Shown here: in pieces, positions 30,469 to 40,769 of the stretch
Layout of the letters: the number at the start of each line of letters is the position of its first letter
Numbering within the stretch: the first letter of the stretch is position 1
Assembly: GCA_903772945.1 (NCBI GenBank)
Contig: CAICTM010000093.1
Coordinates: 60,004 to 124,003 of the forward strand
Direction: 5' to 3'
DNA: 64,000 nucleotides
From: Seminavis robusta
Taxonomy: Eukaryota > Bacillariophyta > Bacillariophyceae > Naviculales > Naviculaceae
The notes under the pieces: generated by a model
The model's input: the letters and a program-made list of their open reading frames with translations, nothing else
What the model was told of the DNA's origin: nothing
Database searches by the model: none
Program-made: the position numbers and the translations under genes

Positions 30469-31641
30469 CTAAACCAACAATGCATCTACGAATTTCTCTC
30501 TGTCAAAGGCGATGGCGGCGAATGTCCTGGTTTTCCCAGGTTCTTCCACAGGCATCGCCCCCCACTTGTTACCATCCACCACATCGACCTGAACTTCTAC
30601 CAGTTGGCACACGGACTCGTCAATCGTCGTCGCCAAAGCCAAGAGGTCATGAAGGGCTTTTCGGTTGGTGATAATTCCATCGGTTTGGTACTTGGCCGTC
30701 AAAATTTCGTTCAGCCACTGTACAGCCTTGCGGTGTGCTCCAGCTTTGTTTTTGGTTTCCTTTTTGTTTCGTCCCCTGCTCTGGGAATCTGCCAAGAACT
30801 CTTTCAAGCGGCCATCCACATATTCATCGTAGGTACATGCATGGCATATATTCTTTCCAACTAGAACACGCCTGGCAACAACTTCTTCGCCTGCTTGCAG
30901 AGCAGCCAAAGTTGCTTCAATAGAACCACCAAAGTTCCAAGATGCGACATGAGTGAGGCCTTCGAACTTTGGGAAGACACTAGGGACAACACCCGCATCT
31001 ACAAAATTGCTGCCGCAGAATCCTCCTTGGGCTACCCAACGATGAATTTTGGCGCCTGCTGCAATTGCAGCTCCTAGGTTGTGAGTTGGGCCACATGTCA
31101 GAAGAGTGACTTCAGGATGGTCGTGGCAGATTGCTGCCACGAGCTCCCGCGCTGGCTGGATGTCCCATTCGGAAACTTGACCCGTTGGTTTGAAGGCGAT
31201 ATTGGCGCTCTTGTCAGTGCGGATCCCTGATTCCTTCTTTCCTTTTTTGGACTTTTTCTTGGTTTTGACAGGATCTCGCTCTGTCCTTTGTTGCTCATCC
31301 TCATTGTGGCTGGTATTGGGGTGCAGTATCGCGGTCCATTTTTCCAAGTCAACACACTTCTTTTTCTTCTGGTTTCTGGGCCATTCTTGAGCACCCACTA
31401 AAACCTGTTTCGCTTCTGCTAGACCCAAAACAGATTCCAGAATATACTTGACGAGGACAATCTGGTCTTGACTGCCTGGGGTAATGGTCACAGCCAACAA
31501 GTTGAGTTTTGGATGTGCTGCAGCCAACATCAGAGTGAAAAGGTCGTCTGGGTCTCCAGTCTCCAAGTCCAATACTAGGGGTGACCTTCTCTGCTTCCTT
31601 TGCGGGTGACTTCTGTTGGATGATTGCTGTTCGTTCGACAT
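30469..31641 (-). CDS. nucleoside hydrolase-like protein (IUNH fold)
   Basis: 390 residues, no signal peptide or intron. The N-terminal strand carries LVLDLETGDPDDLFTLMLAA (residues 22-41), a variant of the Asp-rich calcium site DxDxGxDD of inosine/uridine nucleoside hydrolases. Further family marks are VTLLTCGPTHNLGAAI (usual core LxxLGPLTN), WVAQGGFCG, and a late ALHDLLALA carrying the conserved Asp. Such enzymes hydrolyse the N-glycosidic bond of ribonucleosides in purine/pyrimidine salvage. Two oddities: Glu plus one extra residue in the Asp motif, and a Lys-rich insert of about 45 residues near 97-140. A second lysine/arginine-rich insert lies near 285-300. Fold is well supported; substrate is not. 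Confidence 0.8.
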   Translation of the reverse strand: MSNEQQSSNRSHPQRKQRRSPLVLDLETGDPDDLFTLMLAAAHPKLNLLAVTITPGSQDQIVLVKYILESVLGLAEAKQVLVGAQEWPRNQKKKKCVDLEKWTAILHPNTSHNEDEQQRTERDPVKTKKKSKKGKKESGIRTDKSANIAFKPTGQVSEWDIQPARELVAAICHDHPEVTLLTCGPTHNLGAAIAAGAKIHRWVAQGGFCGSNFVDAGVVPSVFPKFEGLTHVASWNFGGSIEATLAALQAGEEVVARRVLVGKNICHACTYDEYVDGRLKEFLADSQSRGRNKKETKNKAGAHRKAVQWLNEILTAKYQTDGIITNRKALHDLLALATTIDESVCQLVEVQVDVVDGNKWGAMPVEEPGKTRTFAAIAFDREKFVDALLV

Positions 31642-31939
31642 GGCGTCCCTGTGCCAGTGTCTGTTTGGCGGGGGTTGTTTTTGTGGTTCGACCTTTGGCT
31701 TCTGGTAGTCAGACGTGCATTCAGCCGTGGATACTGTGTGCCAACCCTTCAGGCACTACTAATAGTACCGGTACCGTAACAACGTCACGGAAATCCTCCC
31801 AACTGCTGTGCTCTACTAGTATCACCACACATCTGTGATGAAACGATCAGCCAAGGCTTTCAGCAGAGCAAACGAAAGCTGGCATCGGTCAAATCAAGGG
31901 AGTAAAAGCCTCAATACGCAAGATTAAATCACACAATTT

Positions 31940-32333
31940 CAGGTCGTTGGGAAACCCATCTAAAATCCGACTGATTTGGGTCGGTTTCGAAACCCACCTA
32001 AATCGAAACCCGTCCCTAAATTAGGGACGTTTTTTCAGAAACCGTCCCTATTTTCAGAAAACCGTCCCTATTTTTAGGGTGGGTTTTCAAACCCGACCCT
32101 AATATTGGTGCGTTTTCAATGTATTTACCAATCAGTCCCGTTTCTATTTAGAGACGTTTTTCAAACCCGACCCTAAATTAAGGACGTTTTTCAGAAACCG
32201 TCCCTATTTTAGAAACCGCTATTTTAGGGTCGGTTTCGAAACCCGACCCTAAAGGGAACCCGTCCCTAAATCCATCCCAAAAAATAGGGTCGGTTTTCGT
32301 TAAAGCATGCACGATTGAGGAACGCTCCTGCAA
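31940..32333. mobile_element. MITE-like element built of GGGTCGG/AGGGACG modules, copy 1
   Basis: Repeated short blocks such as gggtcggtttcgaaacccgaccctaaa and aaaccgtccctattttt occur in both orientations, making the segment self-complementary. The right end is catgcacgattgaggaacgctcctg, matching the terminal repeat of the copy at 53735-54164. No matching left terminus is visible, so the left end is truncated or decayed. Confidence 0.75.
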
Positions 32334-32384
32334 GGTCTTGTCGCCACCTGGAAGGTCCCGCAGAACATGAAAATCTGAAATTGA

Positions 32385-32690
32385 ATTCATCACTAATTAA
32401 ACATTTTCATCACCATTCATCACGGATTCATCATTTTCATCACCTTTCATCACGATTCAACACATTGGTGATGAATTCATCACGATTCAACATATTGGTG
32501 ATGAATTCATCACCATTCATCATTTCCTATAGTGAAACAGTACTAAATTTCATCACCATTCATCGCCATTCATCACGGATTCATCATTTTCATCACCAGT
32601 CATCACGGATTCATCATTTTCATCACCATTCATCACGATTCAACAAATTGGTGATGAATTCATCACCAGTCAACATATTAATCAATAATT
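32385..32690. repeat. ATTCATCACC/ATTCAACA array
   Basis: Irregular units of 10-30 bases based on cattcatcac, ggattcatcattttcatcacc and gattcaacaaattggtgatgaattcatcacc. The gtgatgaattcatcac string is itself palindromic. Begins about 50 bases after the MITE-like element. Confidence 0.85.
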
Positions 32691-33831
32691 AATCATATTT
32701 ACAATATTTCTTCATTTGCGGGACCTTGCTGCTCTTTTTTAAAACGCACTAATCTGTGACTGACGGTCAGCCGTGAAGCTCAGGTAGACCTGGTAATAAT
32801 GTTGTATCAGAAATCACGAAACATGATTTTGCTTTACCGCAACTACTCATAACTCTTTTCCTCTCCTACGGGTAACGGTACCAGTAGCCACATACGTGAT
32901 GTGGATGCGATGATTCACGCTTCGTCTACTGGTACCGTAGTAGCTAGCCGAACTACCAGTGGTACCGAAAAAAATACCAAGTACCTATCGGTTTGCTACG
33001 TCACAGGCCCTAAAGCTCGATTCACACTTCGGCTAAGGTACCTGGTACATAGTGCAAGATGCTTCGGAGTCTTTATTGGTAACGTAGTGGGTGGCAACCT
33101 TTGATCCTCTACATGTAGCTAGAGGGGACGGCAAACCTGGCACAGTCTGGTTGCTGGTACCTGCTGGTACGTATTTACTTGAGCAATGTTGAACTGCAGC
33201 AGTTGCCAAAGGAAAGGCAGCCACCTTTAACAAGAGGCAGTTGGCTGGCTCGCCAATGCCGTCCAAACATTTTGAGTGCAGCTGATGTGAACAACACAGT
33301 GAAACTCATTGAACCTGGGAGCTACATGTATCATCATTCTATGGTAGCCACCAGCATCTCTCAACCCCCGACAAGCTAGCCAGCCAGCCAGCCAGCCAGC
33401 TACATGTATCTACTAGTAGAGCTCTCTTCCACAAGAGCGGTAATCCTTGGAGAACTCTTTCTACATCAGATTCTACTCTCGGTTGCAATCCAACGAAATG
33501 CAAGCTGTTCACTCGTACAGTACGTACGGTATGATACGGTAGACTTGAGCCTCAATAATGCAAAGTCTTTGAAACAGTAATGCGGAAGTTGGCTTTTGAT
33601 AGACACACCGCTTGAAGCCCGCACAGCACAGCACATCTATCTTTGTGATCGAGCCAGAAAGACGAGTGATCAAGCTGAAACTGAGACTCGCTAGAGTGTC
33701 GTTTGAGAATCAGTCCTAGGAGCAACCTTCTTCGTGCCAAGCAAGCAAGGTAGATCGAGCATTGATTGATTGCAGGGCTTGATACAAGGTATGTGCTAGA
33801 TCGCCATTTTGAATGGTTCCCCGTGATCTTA

Positions 33832-35673
33832 CTAATAATCTTCGTACTCCTCCTCCACCCCAATTTCCCCCGTCCAACCACTACCGTCGACGACGACATC
33901 ATCCCAAATATCATCATCCTCATTGTCCTCCACATTTCCCATGATTGCGGTTGTTCCCCGAGAGGAAGACGAAAAGCCTCCTCCTCCTTTTGTTTTTTGA
34001 GTATTGTTTCTGTCGTTGTTTCGGGTGACGGATAGTATCGTCGTGGTACTAGCCGAAGAGTTGGTTGCGACTGTCGCAACGACGCCAAGTGCTTCCGTGG
34101 CATTGTTGTCAATGTCATCGTTAATTCTGGATACTACCGGTACTACTACTTGTTGTGGTGGCAAATTGATGCTGACAGAACCAAAAGATTCCATTTTGGG
34201 TGTGGGACTGGGTGTGGGTATGACAATACTAATGACGGATGTGAAGGATGATGTCTTGGGTGTGGGGCTGGGTGTCGCTGGAAAGAAGGTTGGAGCCACT
34301 GTCGTCGGAAGCAACGTTGTTGGAAAAGGAGTGGTTGGAACAGCAGTGGGAGAAACGGTTGGAGTGAAGGTGGGATAGTGTGTTGTGGGAGACAAGGTTG
34401 GGAGCCATGTGGGAGTACCCGTCGAGGGAGTAAGAGTCGTTGGATCAGCAGTCGGCACAAATGTAGAAGCGTCCGTCACAAATTGTAACGTACCAGAGGG
34501 TTTGTCTGTAGTTTCGGCCAAGGGTGCTCGATAGGCATCCCATTGTGCGTACATCCATGCAAACTGCCCGTCGGTGAATTCGAACATGCAAGGATCATTG
34601 CTGAGATTCATAAAGTTGTGAATGGGATCGGATCCTTCATGATCGTCTCCCGTGCAGGTATCCTTGGGTTTCTCGCAACCAAACGCCGGACCGGATTCGG
34701 CAGGAGTATCCAGAATGAAATCTCCCGGTCGATCACATCCATTTTGAAAGGTATGATACAATCCCAGCCAATGTCCGACTTCATGAACCAGTACATCTCC
34801 TTCGTCGTAGTCTTCAGCCGATCCACCCGCGACGGTTTCGTATCGAATGACGACTCCGTCATTGTCCATTTCGTCTTGACATCGATTGTAACACGACGTG
34901 GGTTTATCCTCCTGTTCATCATCTTGACTGTCCCAATCGTAGCAATGAAATGCCTTGGTGCCCCATCCAAAGACGCCTTCGACAGGGCCTGTACTGTAAA
35001 TGTTGAGTGTGGTGCAGTCTCCCTGTCGCAGTTCCGACTTGTAGTCGAGATCATGATCCGAATCCAATGAATGCCAATCATCGTCAAACGATTCCGTCTT
35101 GTCGCGTGCCAAGTCAAACTCAAAGACAAATCCTCCCGTGGTGGCATGGGCAAATGCTCGATTGAGGGCGTCCACACTGTCGACGATTTGCTGATCCGTG
35201 GCGGCCCTCGATCCGTCACTTCTTGCAATGCTGTGCCATTTGACGGCGATTCGAATGGGTTCCGAGTTGGTGGTTGCTCGCAGACCAGATTTGGGGCAGT
35301 GGGGGTTGCGCTTGCTAGTCTCCTCCAAGTTGTCACAGGTGTGCTGGGCCAGCCACTGTTTGGTCACGGTGCTGGCGGCCATCATTTCGTGGAGCGTGGG
35401 TTCTTTGGATCCGCATTGGACATGTTTCTGATTGTCTCGGAATTCCTCGCTGTGCGTCCACTCGTTGATGCTCTTCCACGATTTGCCTGCCGCAACAACC
35501 ATCGGCTGCTGCAATTCTCTGTTGTGATCAGCAGCAGCACCACCATGGTGGTTGCTGTTGCAAGCGCATGTACATGTACAAGACTGAAGCAATAAAAGCA
35601 AGGTCGCAAACGGACCGTACAACATACTAGTAGTAGTCACAACAACAAACCCCATTCCAATCCTTTGCTGCAA
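33832..35673 (-). CDS. secreted metalloprotease, M43 (pappalysin/cytophagalysin)-like
   Basis: 613 residues. The N-terminus has a hydrophobic signal region (LYGPFATLLLLLQSCTCTCA); the start may be Met1, Met7 or Met17. A propeptide-like segment with cysteines precedes the catalytic domain. The zinc motif HEVGHWLGLYH (297-307) has the H-E-x-x-H-x-x-G-x-x-H of metzincins, and the downstream NFMNLSNDPC (354-362) is the Met-turn typical of M43. Conserved Cys pairs flank it (NGCDRPGDFILDTP...FGCEKPKDTC). From about 390 to 520 the protein is a Pro/Thr-rich, probably O-glycosylated linker with PTxxPTP repeats, then an acidic tail. Likely role is extracellular or cell-wall protein cleavage; substrate unknown. 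No introns. Confidence 0.88.
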   Translation of the reverse strand: MQQRIGMGFVVVTTTSMLYGPFATLLLLLQSCTCTCACNSNHHGGAAADHNRELQQPMVVAAGKSWKSINEWTHSEEFRDNQKHVQCGSKEPTLHEMMAASTVTKQWLAQHTCDNLEETSKRNPHCPKSGLRATTNSEPIRIAVKWHSIARSDGSRAATDQQIVDSVDALNRAFAHATTGGFVFEFDLARDKTESFDDDWHSLDSDHDLDYKSELRQGDCTTLNIYSTGPVEGVFGWGTKAFHCYDWDSQDDEQEDKPTSCYNRCQDEMDNDGVVIRYETVAGGSAEDYDEGDVLVHEVGHWLGLYHTFQNGCDRPGDFILDTPAESGPAFGCEKPKDTCTGDDHEGSDPIHNFMNLSNDPCMFEFTDGQFAWMYAQWDAYRAPLAETTDKPSGTLQFVTDASTFVPTADPTTLTPSTGTPTWLPTLSPTTHYPTFTPTVSPTAVPTTPFPTTLLPTTVAPTFFPATPSPTPKTSSFTSVISIVIPTPSPTPKMESFGSVSINLPPQQVVVPVVSRINDDIDNNATEALGVVATVATNSSASTTTILSVTRNNDRNNTQKTKGGGGFSSSSRGTTAIMGNVEDNEDDDIWDDVVVDGSGWTGEIGVEEEYEDY

Positions 35674-36217
35674 TGAGCATTCACTAAAGTATGAGGGAGA
35701 GTGAGGTTCTAGCTAGCTTCTAAAGGATGCCGCATTACGTACTGACGCTTCAAATTTTGCCTCTCGAGGGCCACCATGGCCAATTTTGGTTCACCATCAA
35801 TCAATGTATCGATGCCACCTCGTCACATTCGTCGTTTGGGGATGAAGATACATGTAGATAGAGAGACGCAAGACTGTAAAGCTGTTCTCACGAACTTTTA
35901 CATCATGTACCGTACCGGTATGGGTACCAGTACCATAAGAGAACATCTATCTACATGATGTATCGAAAGAGTAAAAAAGAAAGTGCTGAAACAAGGGAAA
36001 ATGGTCATGGTGGCGATTGGCTGGTCTTGTTGTCACTGAATGAAGTATGTAACGAAGTACCGCCTTTGGTGTTGGGACTTGGGACTTGGGACATTCCATA
36101 CCGTGTCGTTGAAATCAATCTTGTCAGACTTATCTTAGTTTGGCGCGCCAATGGAGGCGACTCACTCCCTCTTGCCTCCATTATGTCCTTCAGGATTGTT
36201 CCTAACCAGCCAAAATG

Positions 36218-36393
36218 ACGTCCGTACGTACGCCAAATCAAAATAAATCGAAATAACTGCCGAATTCGGAAAGGTGACCTCCAAATCCACAGATACGGCG
36301 AACCGCAGGAAATGTTTATAGTAAAAAAGTGGAGCTGCGGTTCGCAGGATGAATGGATTTGGAATTCGCGTAGGACCAATCAAAACGCTCGAG
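36218..36393 (+). mobile_element. hairpin element (H family), copy 1
   Basis: Arms around ccaaatccacagatacggcg and its imperfect complement near 36340-36360 form a stem. Outer blocks cgtacgtacg...aaatcaa and gcgtaggaccaatcaaaacg match, in reverse orientation, the element at 53528-53700. It encodes nothing, which suits a MITE. Confidence 0.6.
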
Positions 36394-37939
36394 CCTGTCG
36401 ATCCACTGACTCGTCACTCAATCAGTCGCTTCACGAGTCTCTAACTCTACTACCAACAGACCCACCGCGGCAACTAAGAAGGTTAACAAGCAACCTAAGG
36501 GTAACCTTCAAGCTAATACCATTGTATGCCTGTTAGCCTTCTTGTTTGTGGTGGTGGGTCTGTTGGTAGCTAGCTAGTTAGCTAGCTAGCTAGCTAGCTA
36601 GCTACTGTAGCTAGCTAGCTGGCTATCACTTGGTGGTACACCGGTATTAGTAGTGCAATCCCAGCCCTGCTTACTTAAACCAATTCGGTTGGAGGGAGTA
36701 TTGTATGTGGCTTCGCGTACGGCGTATCTCCTCCGGTTGGTTAAGAATGAAGCCACATACGCGATTACTAAATGAAAATAAATGTGGTTCTCTTTTGGTT
36801 CTCGGCGTACGTACGAACCACATGTTCGCGGATAGGAACGTACCTCAAGACGAACCTGTGTAAGAAGAGAGGGATGACGTATGTGGCGATCTCAGTGTAG
36901 CAAGCAAGCAATGGACCAAAGTGCATGGATCATTCCAGGACCGTCAAAGAGGTCAAAGGGGGTGGTCAATAATGGTGGGCCATTCGCAGTGGTTGCTCCA
37001 TCCCAGATCCGAGAAGCGTAGAGTCGCGTTACAGTAGTCTAGTACCGGTCTGAATACAGAAATGACAGAAATGCTACGGTACGGTACGATGGAGGAAGTC
37101 AACATGACCGCAAAGCAACCCACACCAAAATGGTATTCGCGCTTTTTAAAAGCAGCACAGCATCATCTAGTCTATCTGTACCCCACCATCCGAATCGACT
37201 ACTCAGCTACTAGGTACATTTACGTGAACTGTAGGGTTGATCAACTTCATTCACATCACTTTGGTCGGTACCAGTACTGCGTAGTCGAGCTCAGTCTCCG
37301 CCCGGAGCGAGAAAGAGCATCAGTACCATACCAGTGCCAGTACTCGAGTCGAAATACTAGCTACCTACCGGTAGCCAAAGCTGCACAGCTTTTAATATTT
37401 TCGGAGGGTTTCTGAACGCCATTCACGTTTCTTTCGTACAGAAACCTGGCAAAGGTACCCCTTGAAGTGTACCGGTACCAGTACGAACAGTACTCGCTAA
37501 AATCTCCAAGGTCCTCTGCAATTTCCCCAACGGTCCTGGCATACTTTTACTGCCTGGATCATCTGTGCTCTTGACCTCCACTACTTTTAATGGTACCAGA
37601 CTCTGCTGTAATATCCGGATAGCGCCGTAAACGTAAGGATTGAATCATTCGATTGAATCGATTCGCCTTGGTCGGTGGTTGCGAATGGCACACTAGGTAC
37701 TAATACTTACTTGTATGCATAAGTCGGTTCGGATCGGATGCATTCTGATTTCTTGTAAAATCTATTTTTATTTAAAAGCACTTCCGTTAATTAGAAGGAT
37801 CGTGACACAATTGTAAATCATGTGAACAGGAAATGAACCGCCAAGGATATTTTACTGGTATTAATAAGCGTCGCGTATATGACATAGCGGTGGTACCATA
37901 AGCGGCGCGGTACCAGGAAAGCAACCTGTTGGCCATAGT

Positions 37940-38200
37940 TAGAAAAAGTCGTTGTAAAGTCGCTAAAGTCGCTTTTAAAGTCGCGGTAAAGTCGTGCGCG
38001 ACTTTAAAAGTCGCGGTAAAAGTCGCAGTAAAGTCGTGGTGAAATTGAGGGATTTAATGACTAAAGTCGCGAAAAAGTCGCGGAAGTCGCGAAAGTCGCG
38101 GTAAAGTCGTGTTAAGGTCGTTCGCGACTTTTAAAGTCGCGAAAGAGTGCGACTTTTGGCGAATTTCGCGACTTTCAAGAAAACACGACTTTATGACGTC
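37940..38200. repeat. AAAGTCGC array, orientation switching
   Basis: Units of 10-12 bases (taaagtcgcgg) run in one orientation and end with gcgactttt-type units in the other, so the array can fold on itself. A similar array lies at 54190-54400. TGACGTCA follows both. Confidence 0.85.
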
Positions 38201-38444
38201 ACCAGGTGCCTAAAAGCTTGTCGACACAGTACAGGAGAGCAGTCTACTACTCCAGTACAGTGTATGTCACCAACTTTGTCTCGTACGTCGTACGGGAACT
38301 TGGTACCGTACCTGGCTGCAGCTGTGGTACACGATCAAATCACGAATGGTTTCCAGTTGAATGTACTTAAAAAATTTATAGTAAAGTAGCATACTCCGGA
38401 GTAGTGTACAAAGCCGAAGGGTGGTCCTTTTAAATCATGCCCCA

Positions 38445-38704
38445 AAAGGTGAGATGCTGTGGTCTCAGGCATCTCATCTCAATGGGCAGATTTAGAAGTG
38501 GGTCACGAACTATTTCGGATGCTGGCGACTTCAGAAAACTGGCAACAACGACTCGTTGCGCGAACCGCTTTCAATGGCACCAAACCAATGCCGCTGCAGT
38601 CCAGTTGGGATCAGATCATCCAAAGCTCACAATTTCGATTCCTCCACAAACCAAAAGCAGCTCAAAAACGACCAAGCAGCACCTCTTTCTTTTGTTTTGC
38701 AACC
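38445..38704 (+). promoter_or_regulatory. promoter and leader of VWD gene 1, conserved with gene 2
   Basis: Blocks shared with 61136-61371 include gtgagatgct, aatggcaccaaac, agttgggat-agatcatccaaa, agcagctcaaaa and accaagcagcacctctt, followed by ttcttttgttttgcaacc directly before the ATG. Preservation beyond the coding region implies duplication with promoter or selection on it. Confidence 0.6.
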
Positions 38705-39922
38705 ATGAAGTTCTCATCCTCAATCCTTTTCGCCGCATCTTTGTTTGTGGCCAACCTCGGCGCAACCTTTGGGCATGGCGTCCAGATGTTGACCTGCATC
38801 AGTCCTGCTGGAGGTCTCCGTGTGTTCATTGAGCACTGGCACGAACATACCGCTCCTGCTATCTCTCCAGGCGACACCATCCAGATCCAAAAGAACACTG
38901 AAACATCCGTACCTACTGCTTACACTGGGACTGTCTTCAATGTTCCTGAGACTTCCTTGGGATATCTGTGCAAAGGCAACGCCATTCCTATGCATATTGC
39001 AAGCTGTGGAAGCAAGGCGGATACATACAATGATTGGGGCTGGTTTGACTTCCCAAGTGTTGACTGTAATGCACCATCGGATACCTACACCATCGAACAA
39101 GGAAATACTGTTGTGTTCCGGGAAGACTGTTCCCATCTCTACCCCCAGACCTTTTCAATCTCTGGTATTTGTGATGCGGCCACAGGAAGGATTGGTGGTG
39201 ATCCCCACATCCAAACTTGGGATAAGAAGTGGTATGATTTCCATGGACAGTGTGACCTTGTCTTCCTTGAGAACGAGGAGTTCAATGATGGCCAAGGCAT
39301 GGATATCCATGTCAGGACCACAGCCCGATACCAGTACTCCTACATTGAAGCTGCTGCCTTGCGCATTGGAGACGATGTCCTGCAAGTCAGCTCGCATGGT
39401 AACTACTTTTTGAATGCTATTGGACAGGCCTCCATGCCAGCCACCCTTGGAGGCCACAATGTGACTTATTCTGTTGATGACAACAAGAAGCACACATTCG
39501 TCACTCACCTCGGAGATGGAAGGAATGTTGTCATCCAAACTTTCAAGGACTGGGTCAATGTCAAGCTGGATGCTGCTGATATGAAGAACTATGGAAACAG
39601 CAAGGGTCTTCTTGGAGAGTTCCCCACTGGTGACTGGGTTGGCCGTGACAACTCTATCTTTACTAATGCCAATGAATTTGGACAGGAGTGGCAGGTTCGT
39701 GACACTGATGCCAAGCTTTTCGCGGTCAACCGTGAACCCCAGTTCCCCCAGAAGTGTGTCATGCCCGACCCCAAGAGTGCTGCTCGTCGTCTTGGAGAGT
39801 CCATTGCCAAGGCCACGGCTGAGAGGGTTTGCGATCACTGGGCTGCTGATGAGAAAGACCTCTGTGTCTTTGATGTCATGGCCTCTGGAGACTTGGAGCA
39901 CGCTGCTGCCGGAGCTTTCTAA
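38705..39922 (+). CDS. secreted von Willebrand factor D-domain protein 1
   Basis: 405 residues from the ATG at 38705. The frame is open further upstream, but that region is the promoter conserved with the paralogue, and this Met begins a clear signal peptide (FSSSILFAASLFVANLGATF). Residues 25-155 form an N-terminal Cys-containing domain; 161-340 are a VWD-like domain starting GRIGGDPHIQTWDKKWYDFH (the G-D-P-H hallmark) and continuing through QCDLVF, SYIEAAALRIGDDVLQVSSH, GLLGEFPTGDWVGRDNS and FGQEWQVRD. The C-terminus is Cys-bearing (CDHWAADEKDLCVFDVMASG). VWD domains mediate extracellular adhesion and multimerisation; related proteins occur in diatom adhesive and mucilage material. About 80% similar by eye to the protein at 61372. 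Confidence 0.9.
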   Translation: MKFSSSILFAASLFVANLGATFGHGVQMLTCISPAGGLRVFIEHWHEHTAPAISPGDTIQIQKNTETSVPTAYTGTVFNVPETSLGYLCKGNAIPMHIASCGSKADTYNDWGWFDFPSVDCNAPSDTYTIEQGNTVVFREDCSHLYPQTFSISGICDAATGRIGGDPHIQTWDKKWYDFHGQCDLVFLENEEFNDGQGMDIHVRTTARYQYSYIEAAALRIGDDVLQVSSHGNYFLNAIGQASMPATLGGHNVTYSVDDNKKHTFVTHLGDGRNVVIQTFKDWVNVKLDAADMKNYGNSKGLLGEFPTGDWVGRDNSIFTNANEFGQEWQVRDTDAKLFAVNREPQFPQKCVMPDPKSAARRLGESIAKATAERVCDHWAADEKDLCVFDVMASGDLEHAAAGAF

Positions 39923-40769
39923 GAAGGCAATTTGACAGTGCTACTAGTAGTAGTATGATTGCTTTTACGATACAAAAAGAGGAGAACGGTGGATCTGTCT
40001 TGAAGCAGATTCTGTTGCCGACTCGCACCAAAGATAGGTACCGATAATATGTGTAAAATTGAAGTTCAGACAAACTGGTATCCGTCGGCCTAGCATAGTA
40101 CATGTAGTTCTTTTCGACGGAGTTAGCAGTTCTATTCGTCGGGTGGTTGCTAGTAGCTAGATAGGAAGAGCAAGCCCCAAACTTAGCTAGGAAGAAGGCA
40201 GAAGAGGGTCTTGGGCATACGGAACTTGGACGGCAGCTTTGAGATCATTCGCACCGGTTGTGCAGCGTAGGAATCTAAACCCCCGTGGAATCATAAAATA
40301 GAGTAATTCAGTGGGATGCTGTCATGTTGGTCCCAGCAGGCCTGCCTATGGAGGGGCAAAAGGGGGGAAATCTCAGAAGAAGGCTTCGTGACAAGATAGG
40401 TGCTACGGGTAATAGCTTCTGTCTAGCCAGATGATGAGCAATGTACCACACTAGCCCCTACATATCGGCACATTCGTCATAGCTTTGGCGGTGAGACAGG
40501 AAGAGCCTGGTGTGCGTGGTGCGTGGATGATGATGGGATGGATGAAGTGAGGCAACCAAAATTGTGTGGCTGGGTGCATTGGCTGCTCTGCCACCCACAA
40601 ATTGCTTTTTTGGCGCACAAAGGTTTGTTGTGGCTCCGATGAAACTCTTTGGGGCGTCTGGGGTTGATAGAGCATTATTTGATGAACACTGCATGCTGGT
40701 TGCCTGAAAGTGGTTTGCCGGTGGCGACTATGTGCAGAGAAACAACGCACCAATCCAGGTCAAAGGAAA
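39923..40769. other. intergenic
   Basis: No gene recognised. The minus-strand ORFs at 40451-40753 overlap each other in different frames and show no protein features. Confidence 0.5.

Larger units (their letters stand above)
31642..33831. other. intergenic, repeat-rich
   Basis: Holds the GGGTCGG-type element (31940-32333) and the ATTCATCAC array (32385-32690), then about 1.1 kb of unique DNA with GGTACC/ACCGGT strings and a (CCAG)n run at 33378-33400. No gene recognised. Confidence 0.5.
35674..38704. other. intergenic, repeats only
   Basis: About 3 kb without a convincing gene. Contains the hairpin element 36218-36393, a (CTAG)n run at about 36566-36625, a 12-bp inverted pair gtatgtggcttc / gaagccacatac at about 36704 and 36752, the GTCGC array at 37940-38200, and the promoter of the VWD gene from about 38445. 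Confidence 0.55.

Noticed and set aside
32385-32690. CRISPR-like array of ATTCATCAC units
   Set aside because: Units are short, irregular and not separated by unique spacers of constant length; the context is eukaryotic.
38459-38704. 82-residue N-terminal extension of VWD protein 1
   Set aside because: The extension covers the promoter blocks conserved with the paralogue, whose frame is not open there, and would hide the signal peptide.
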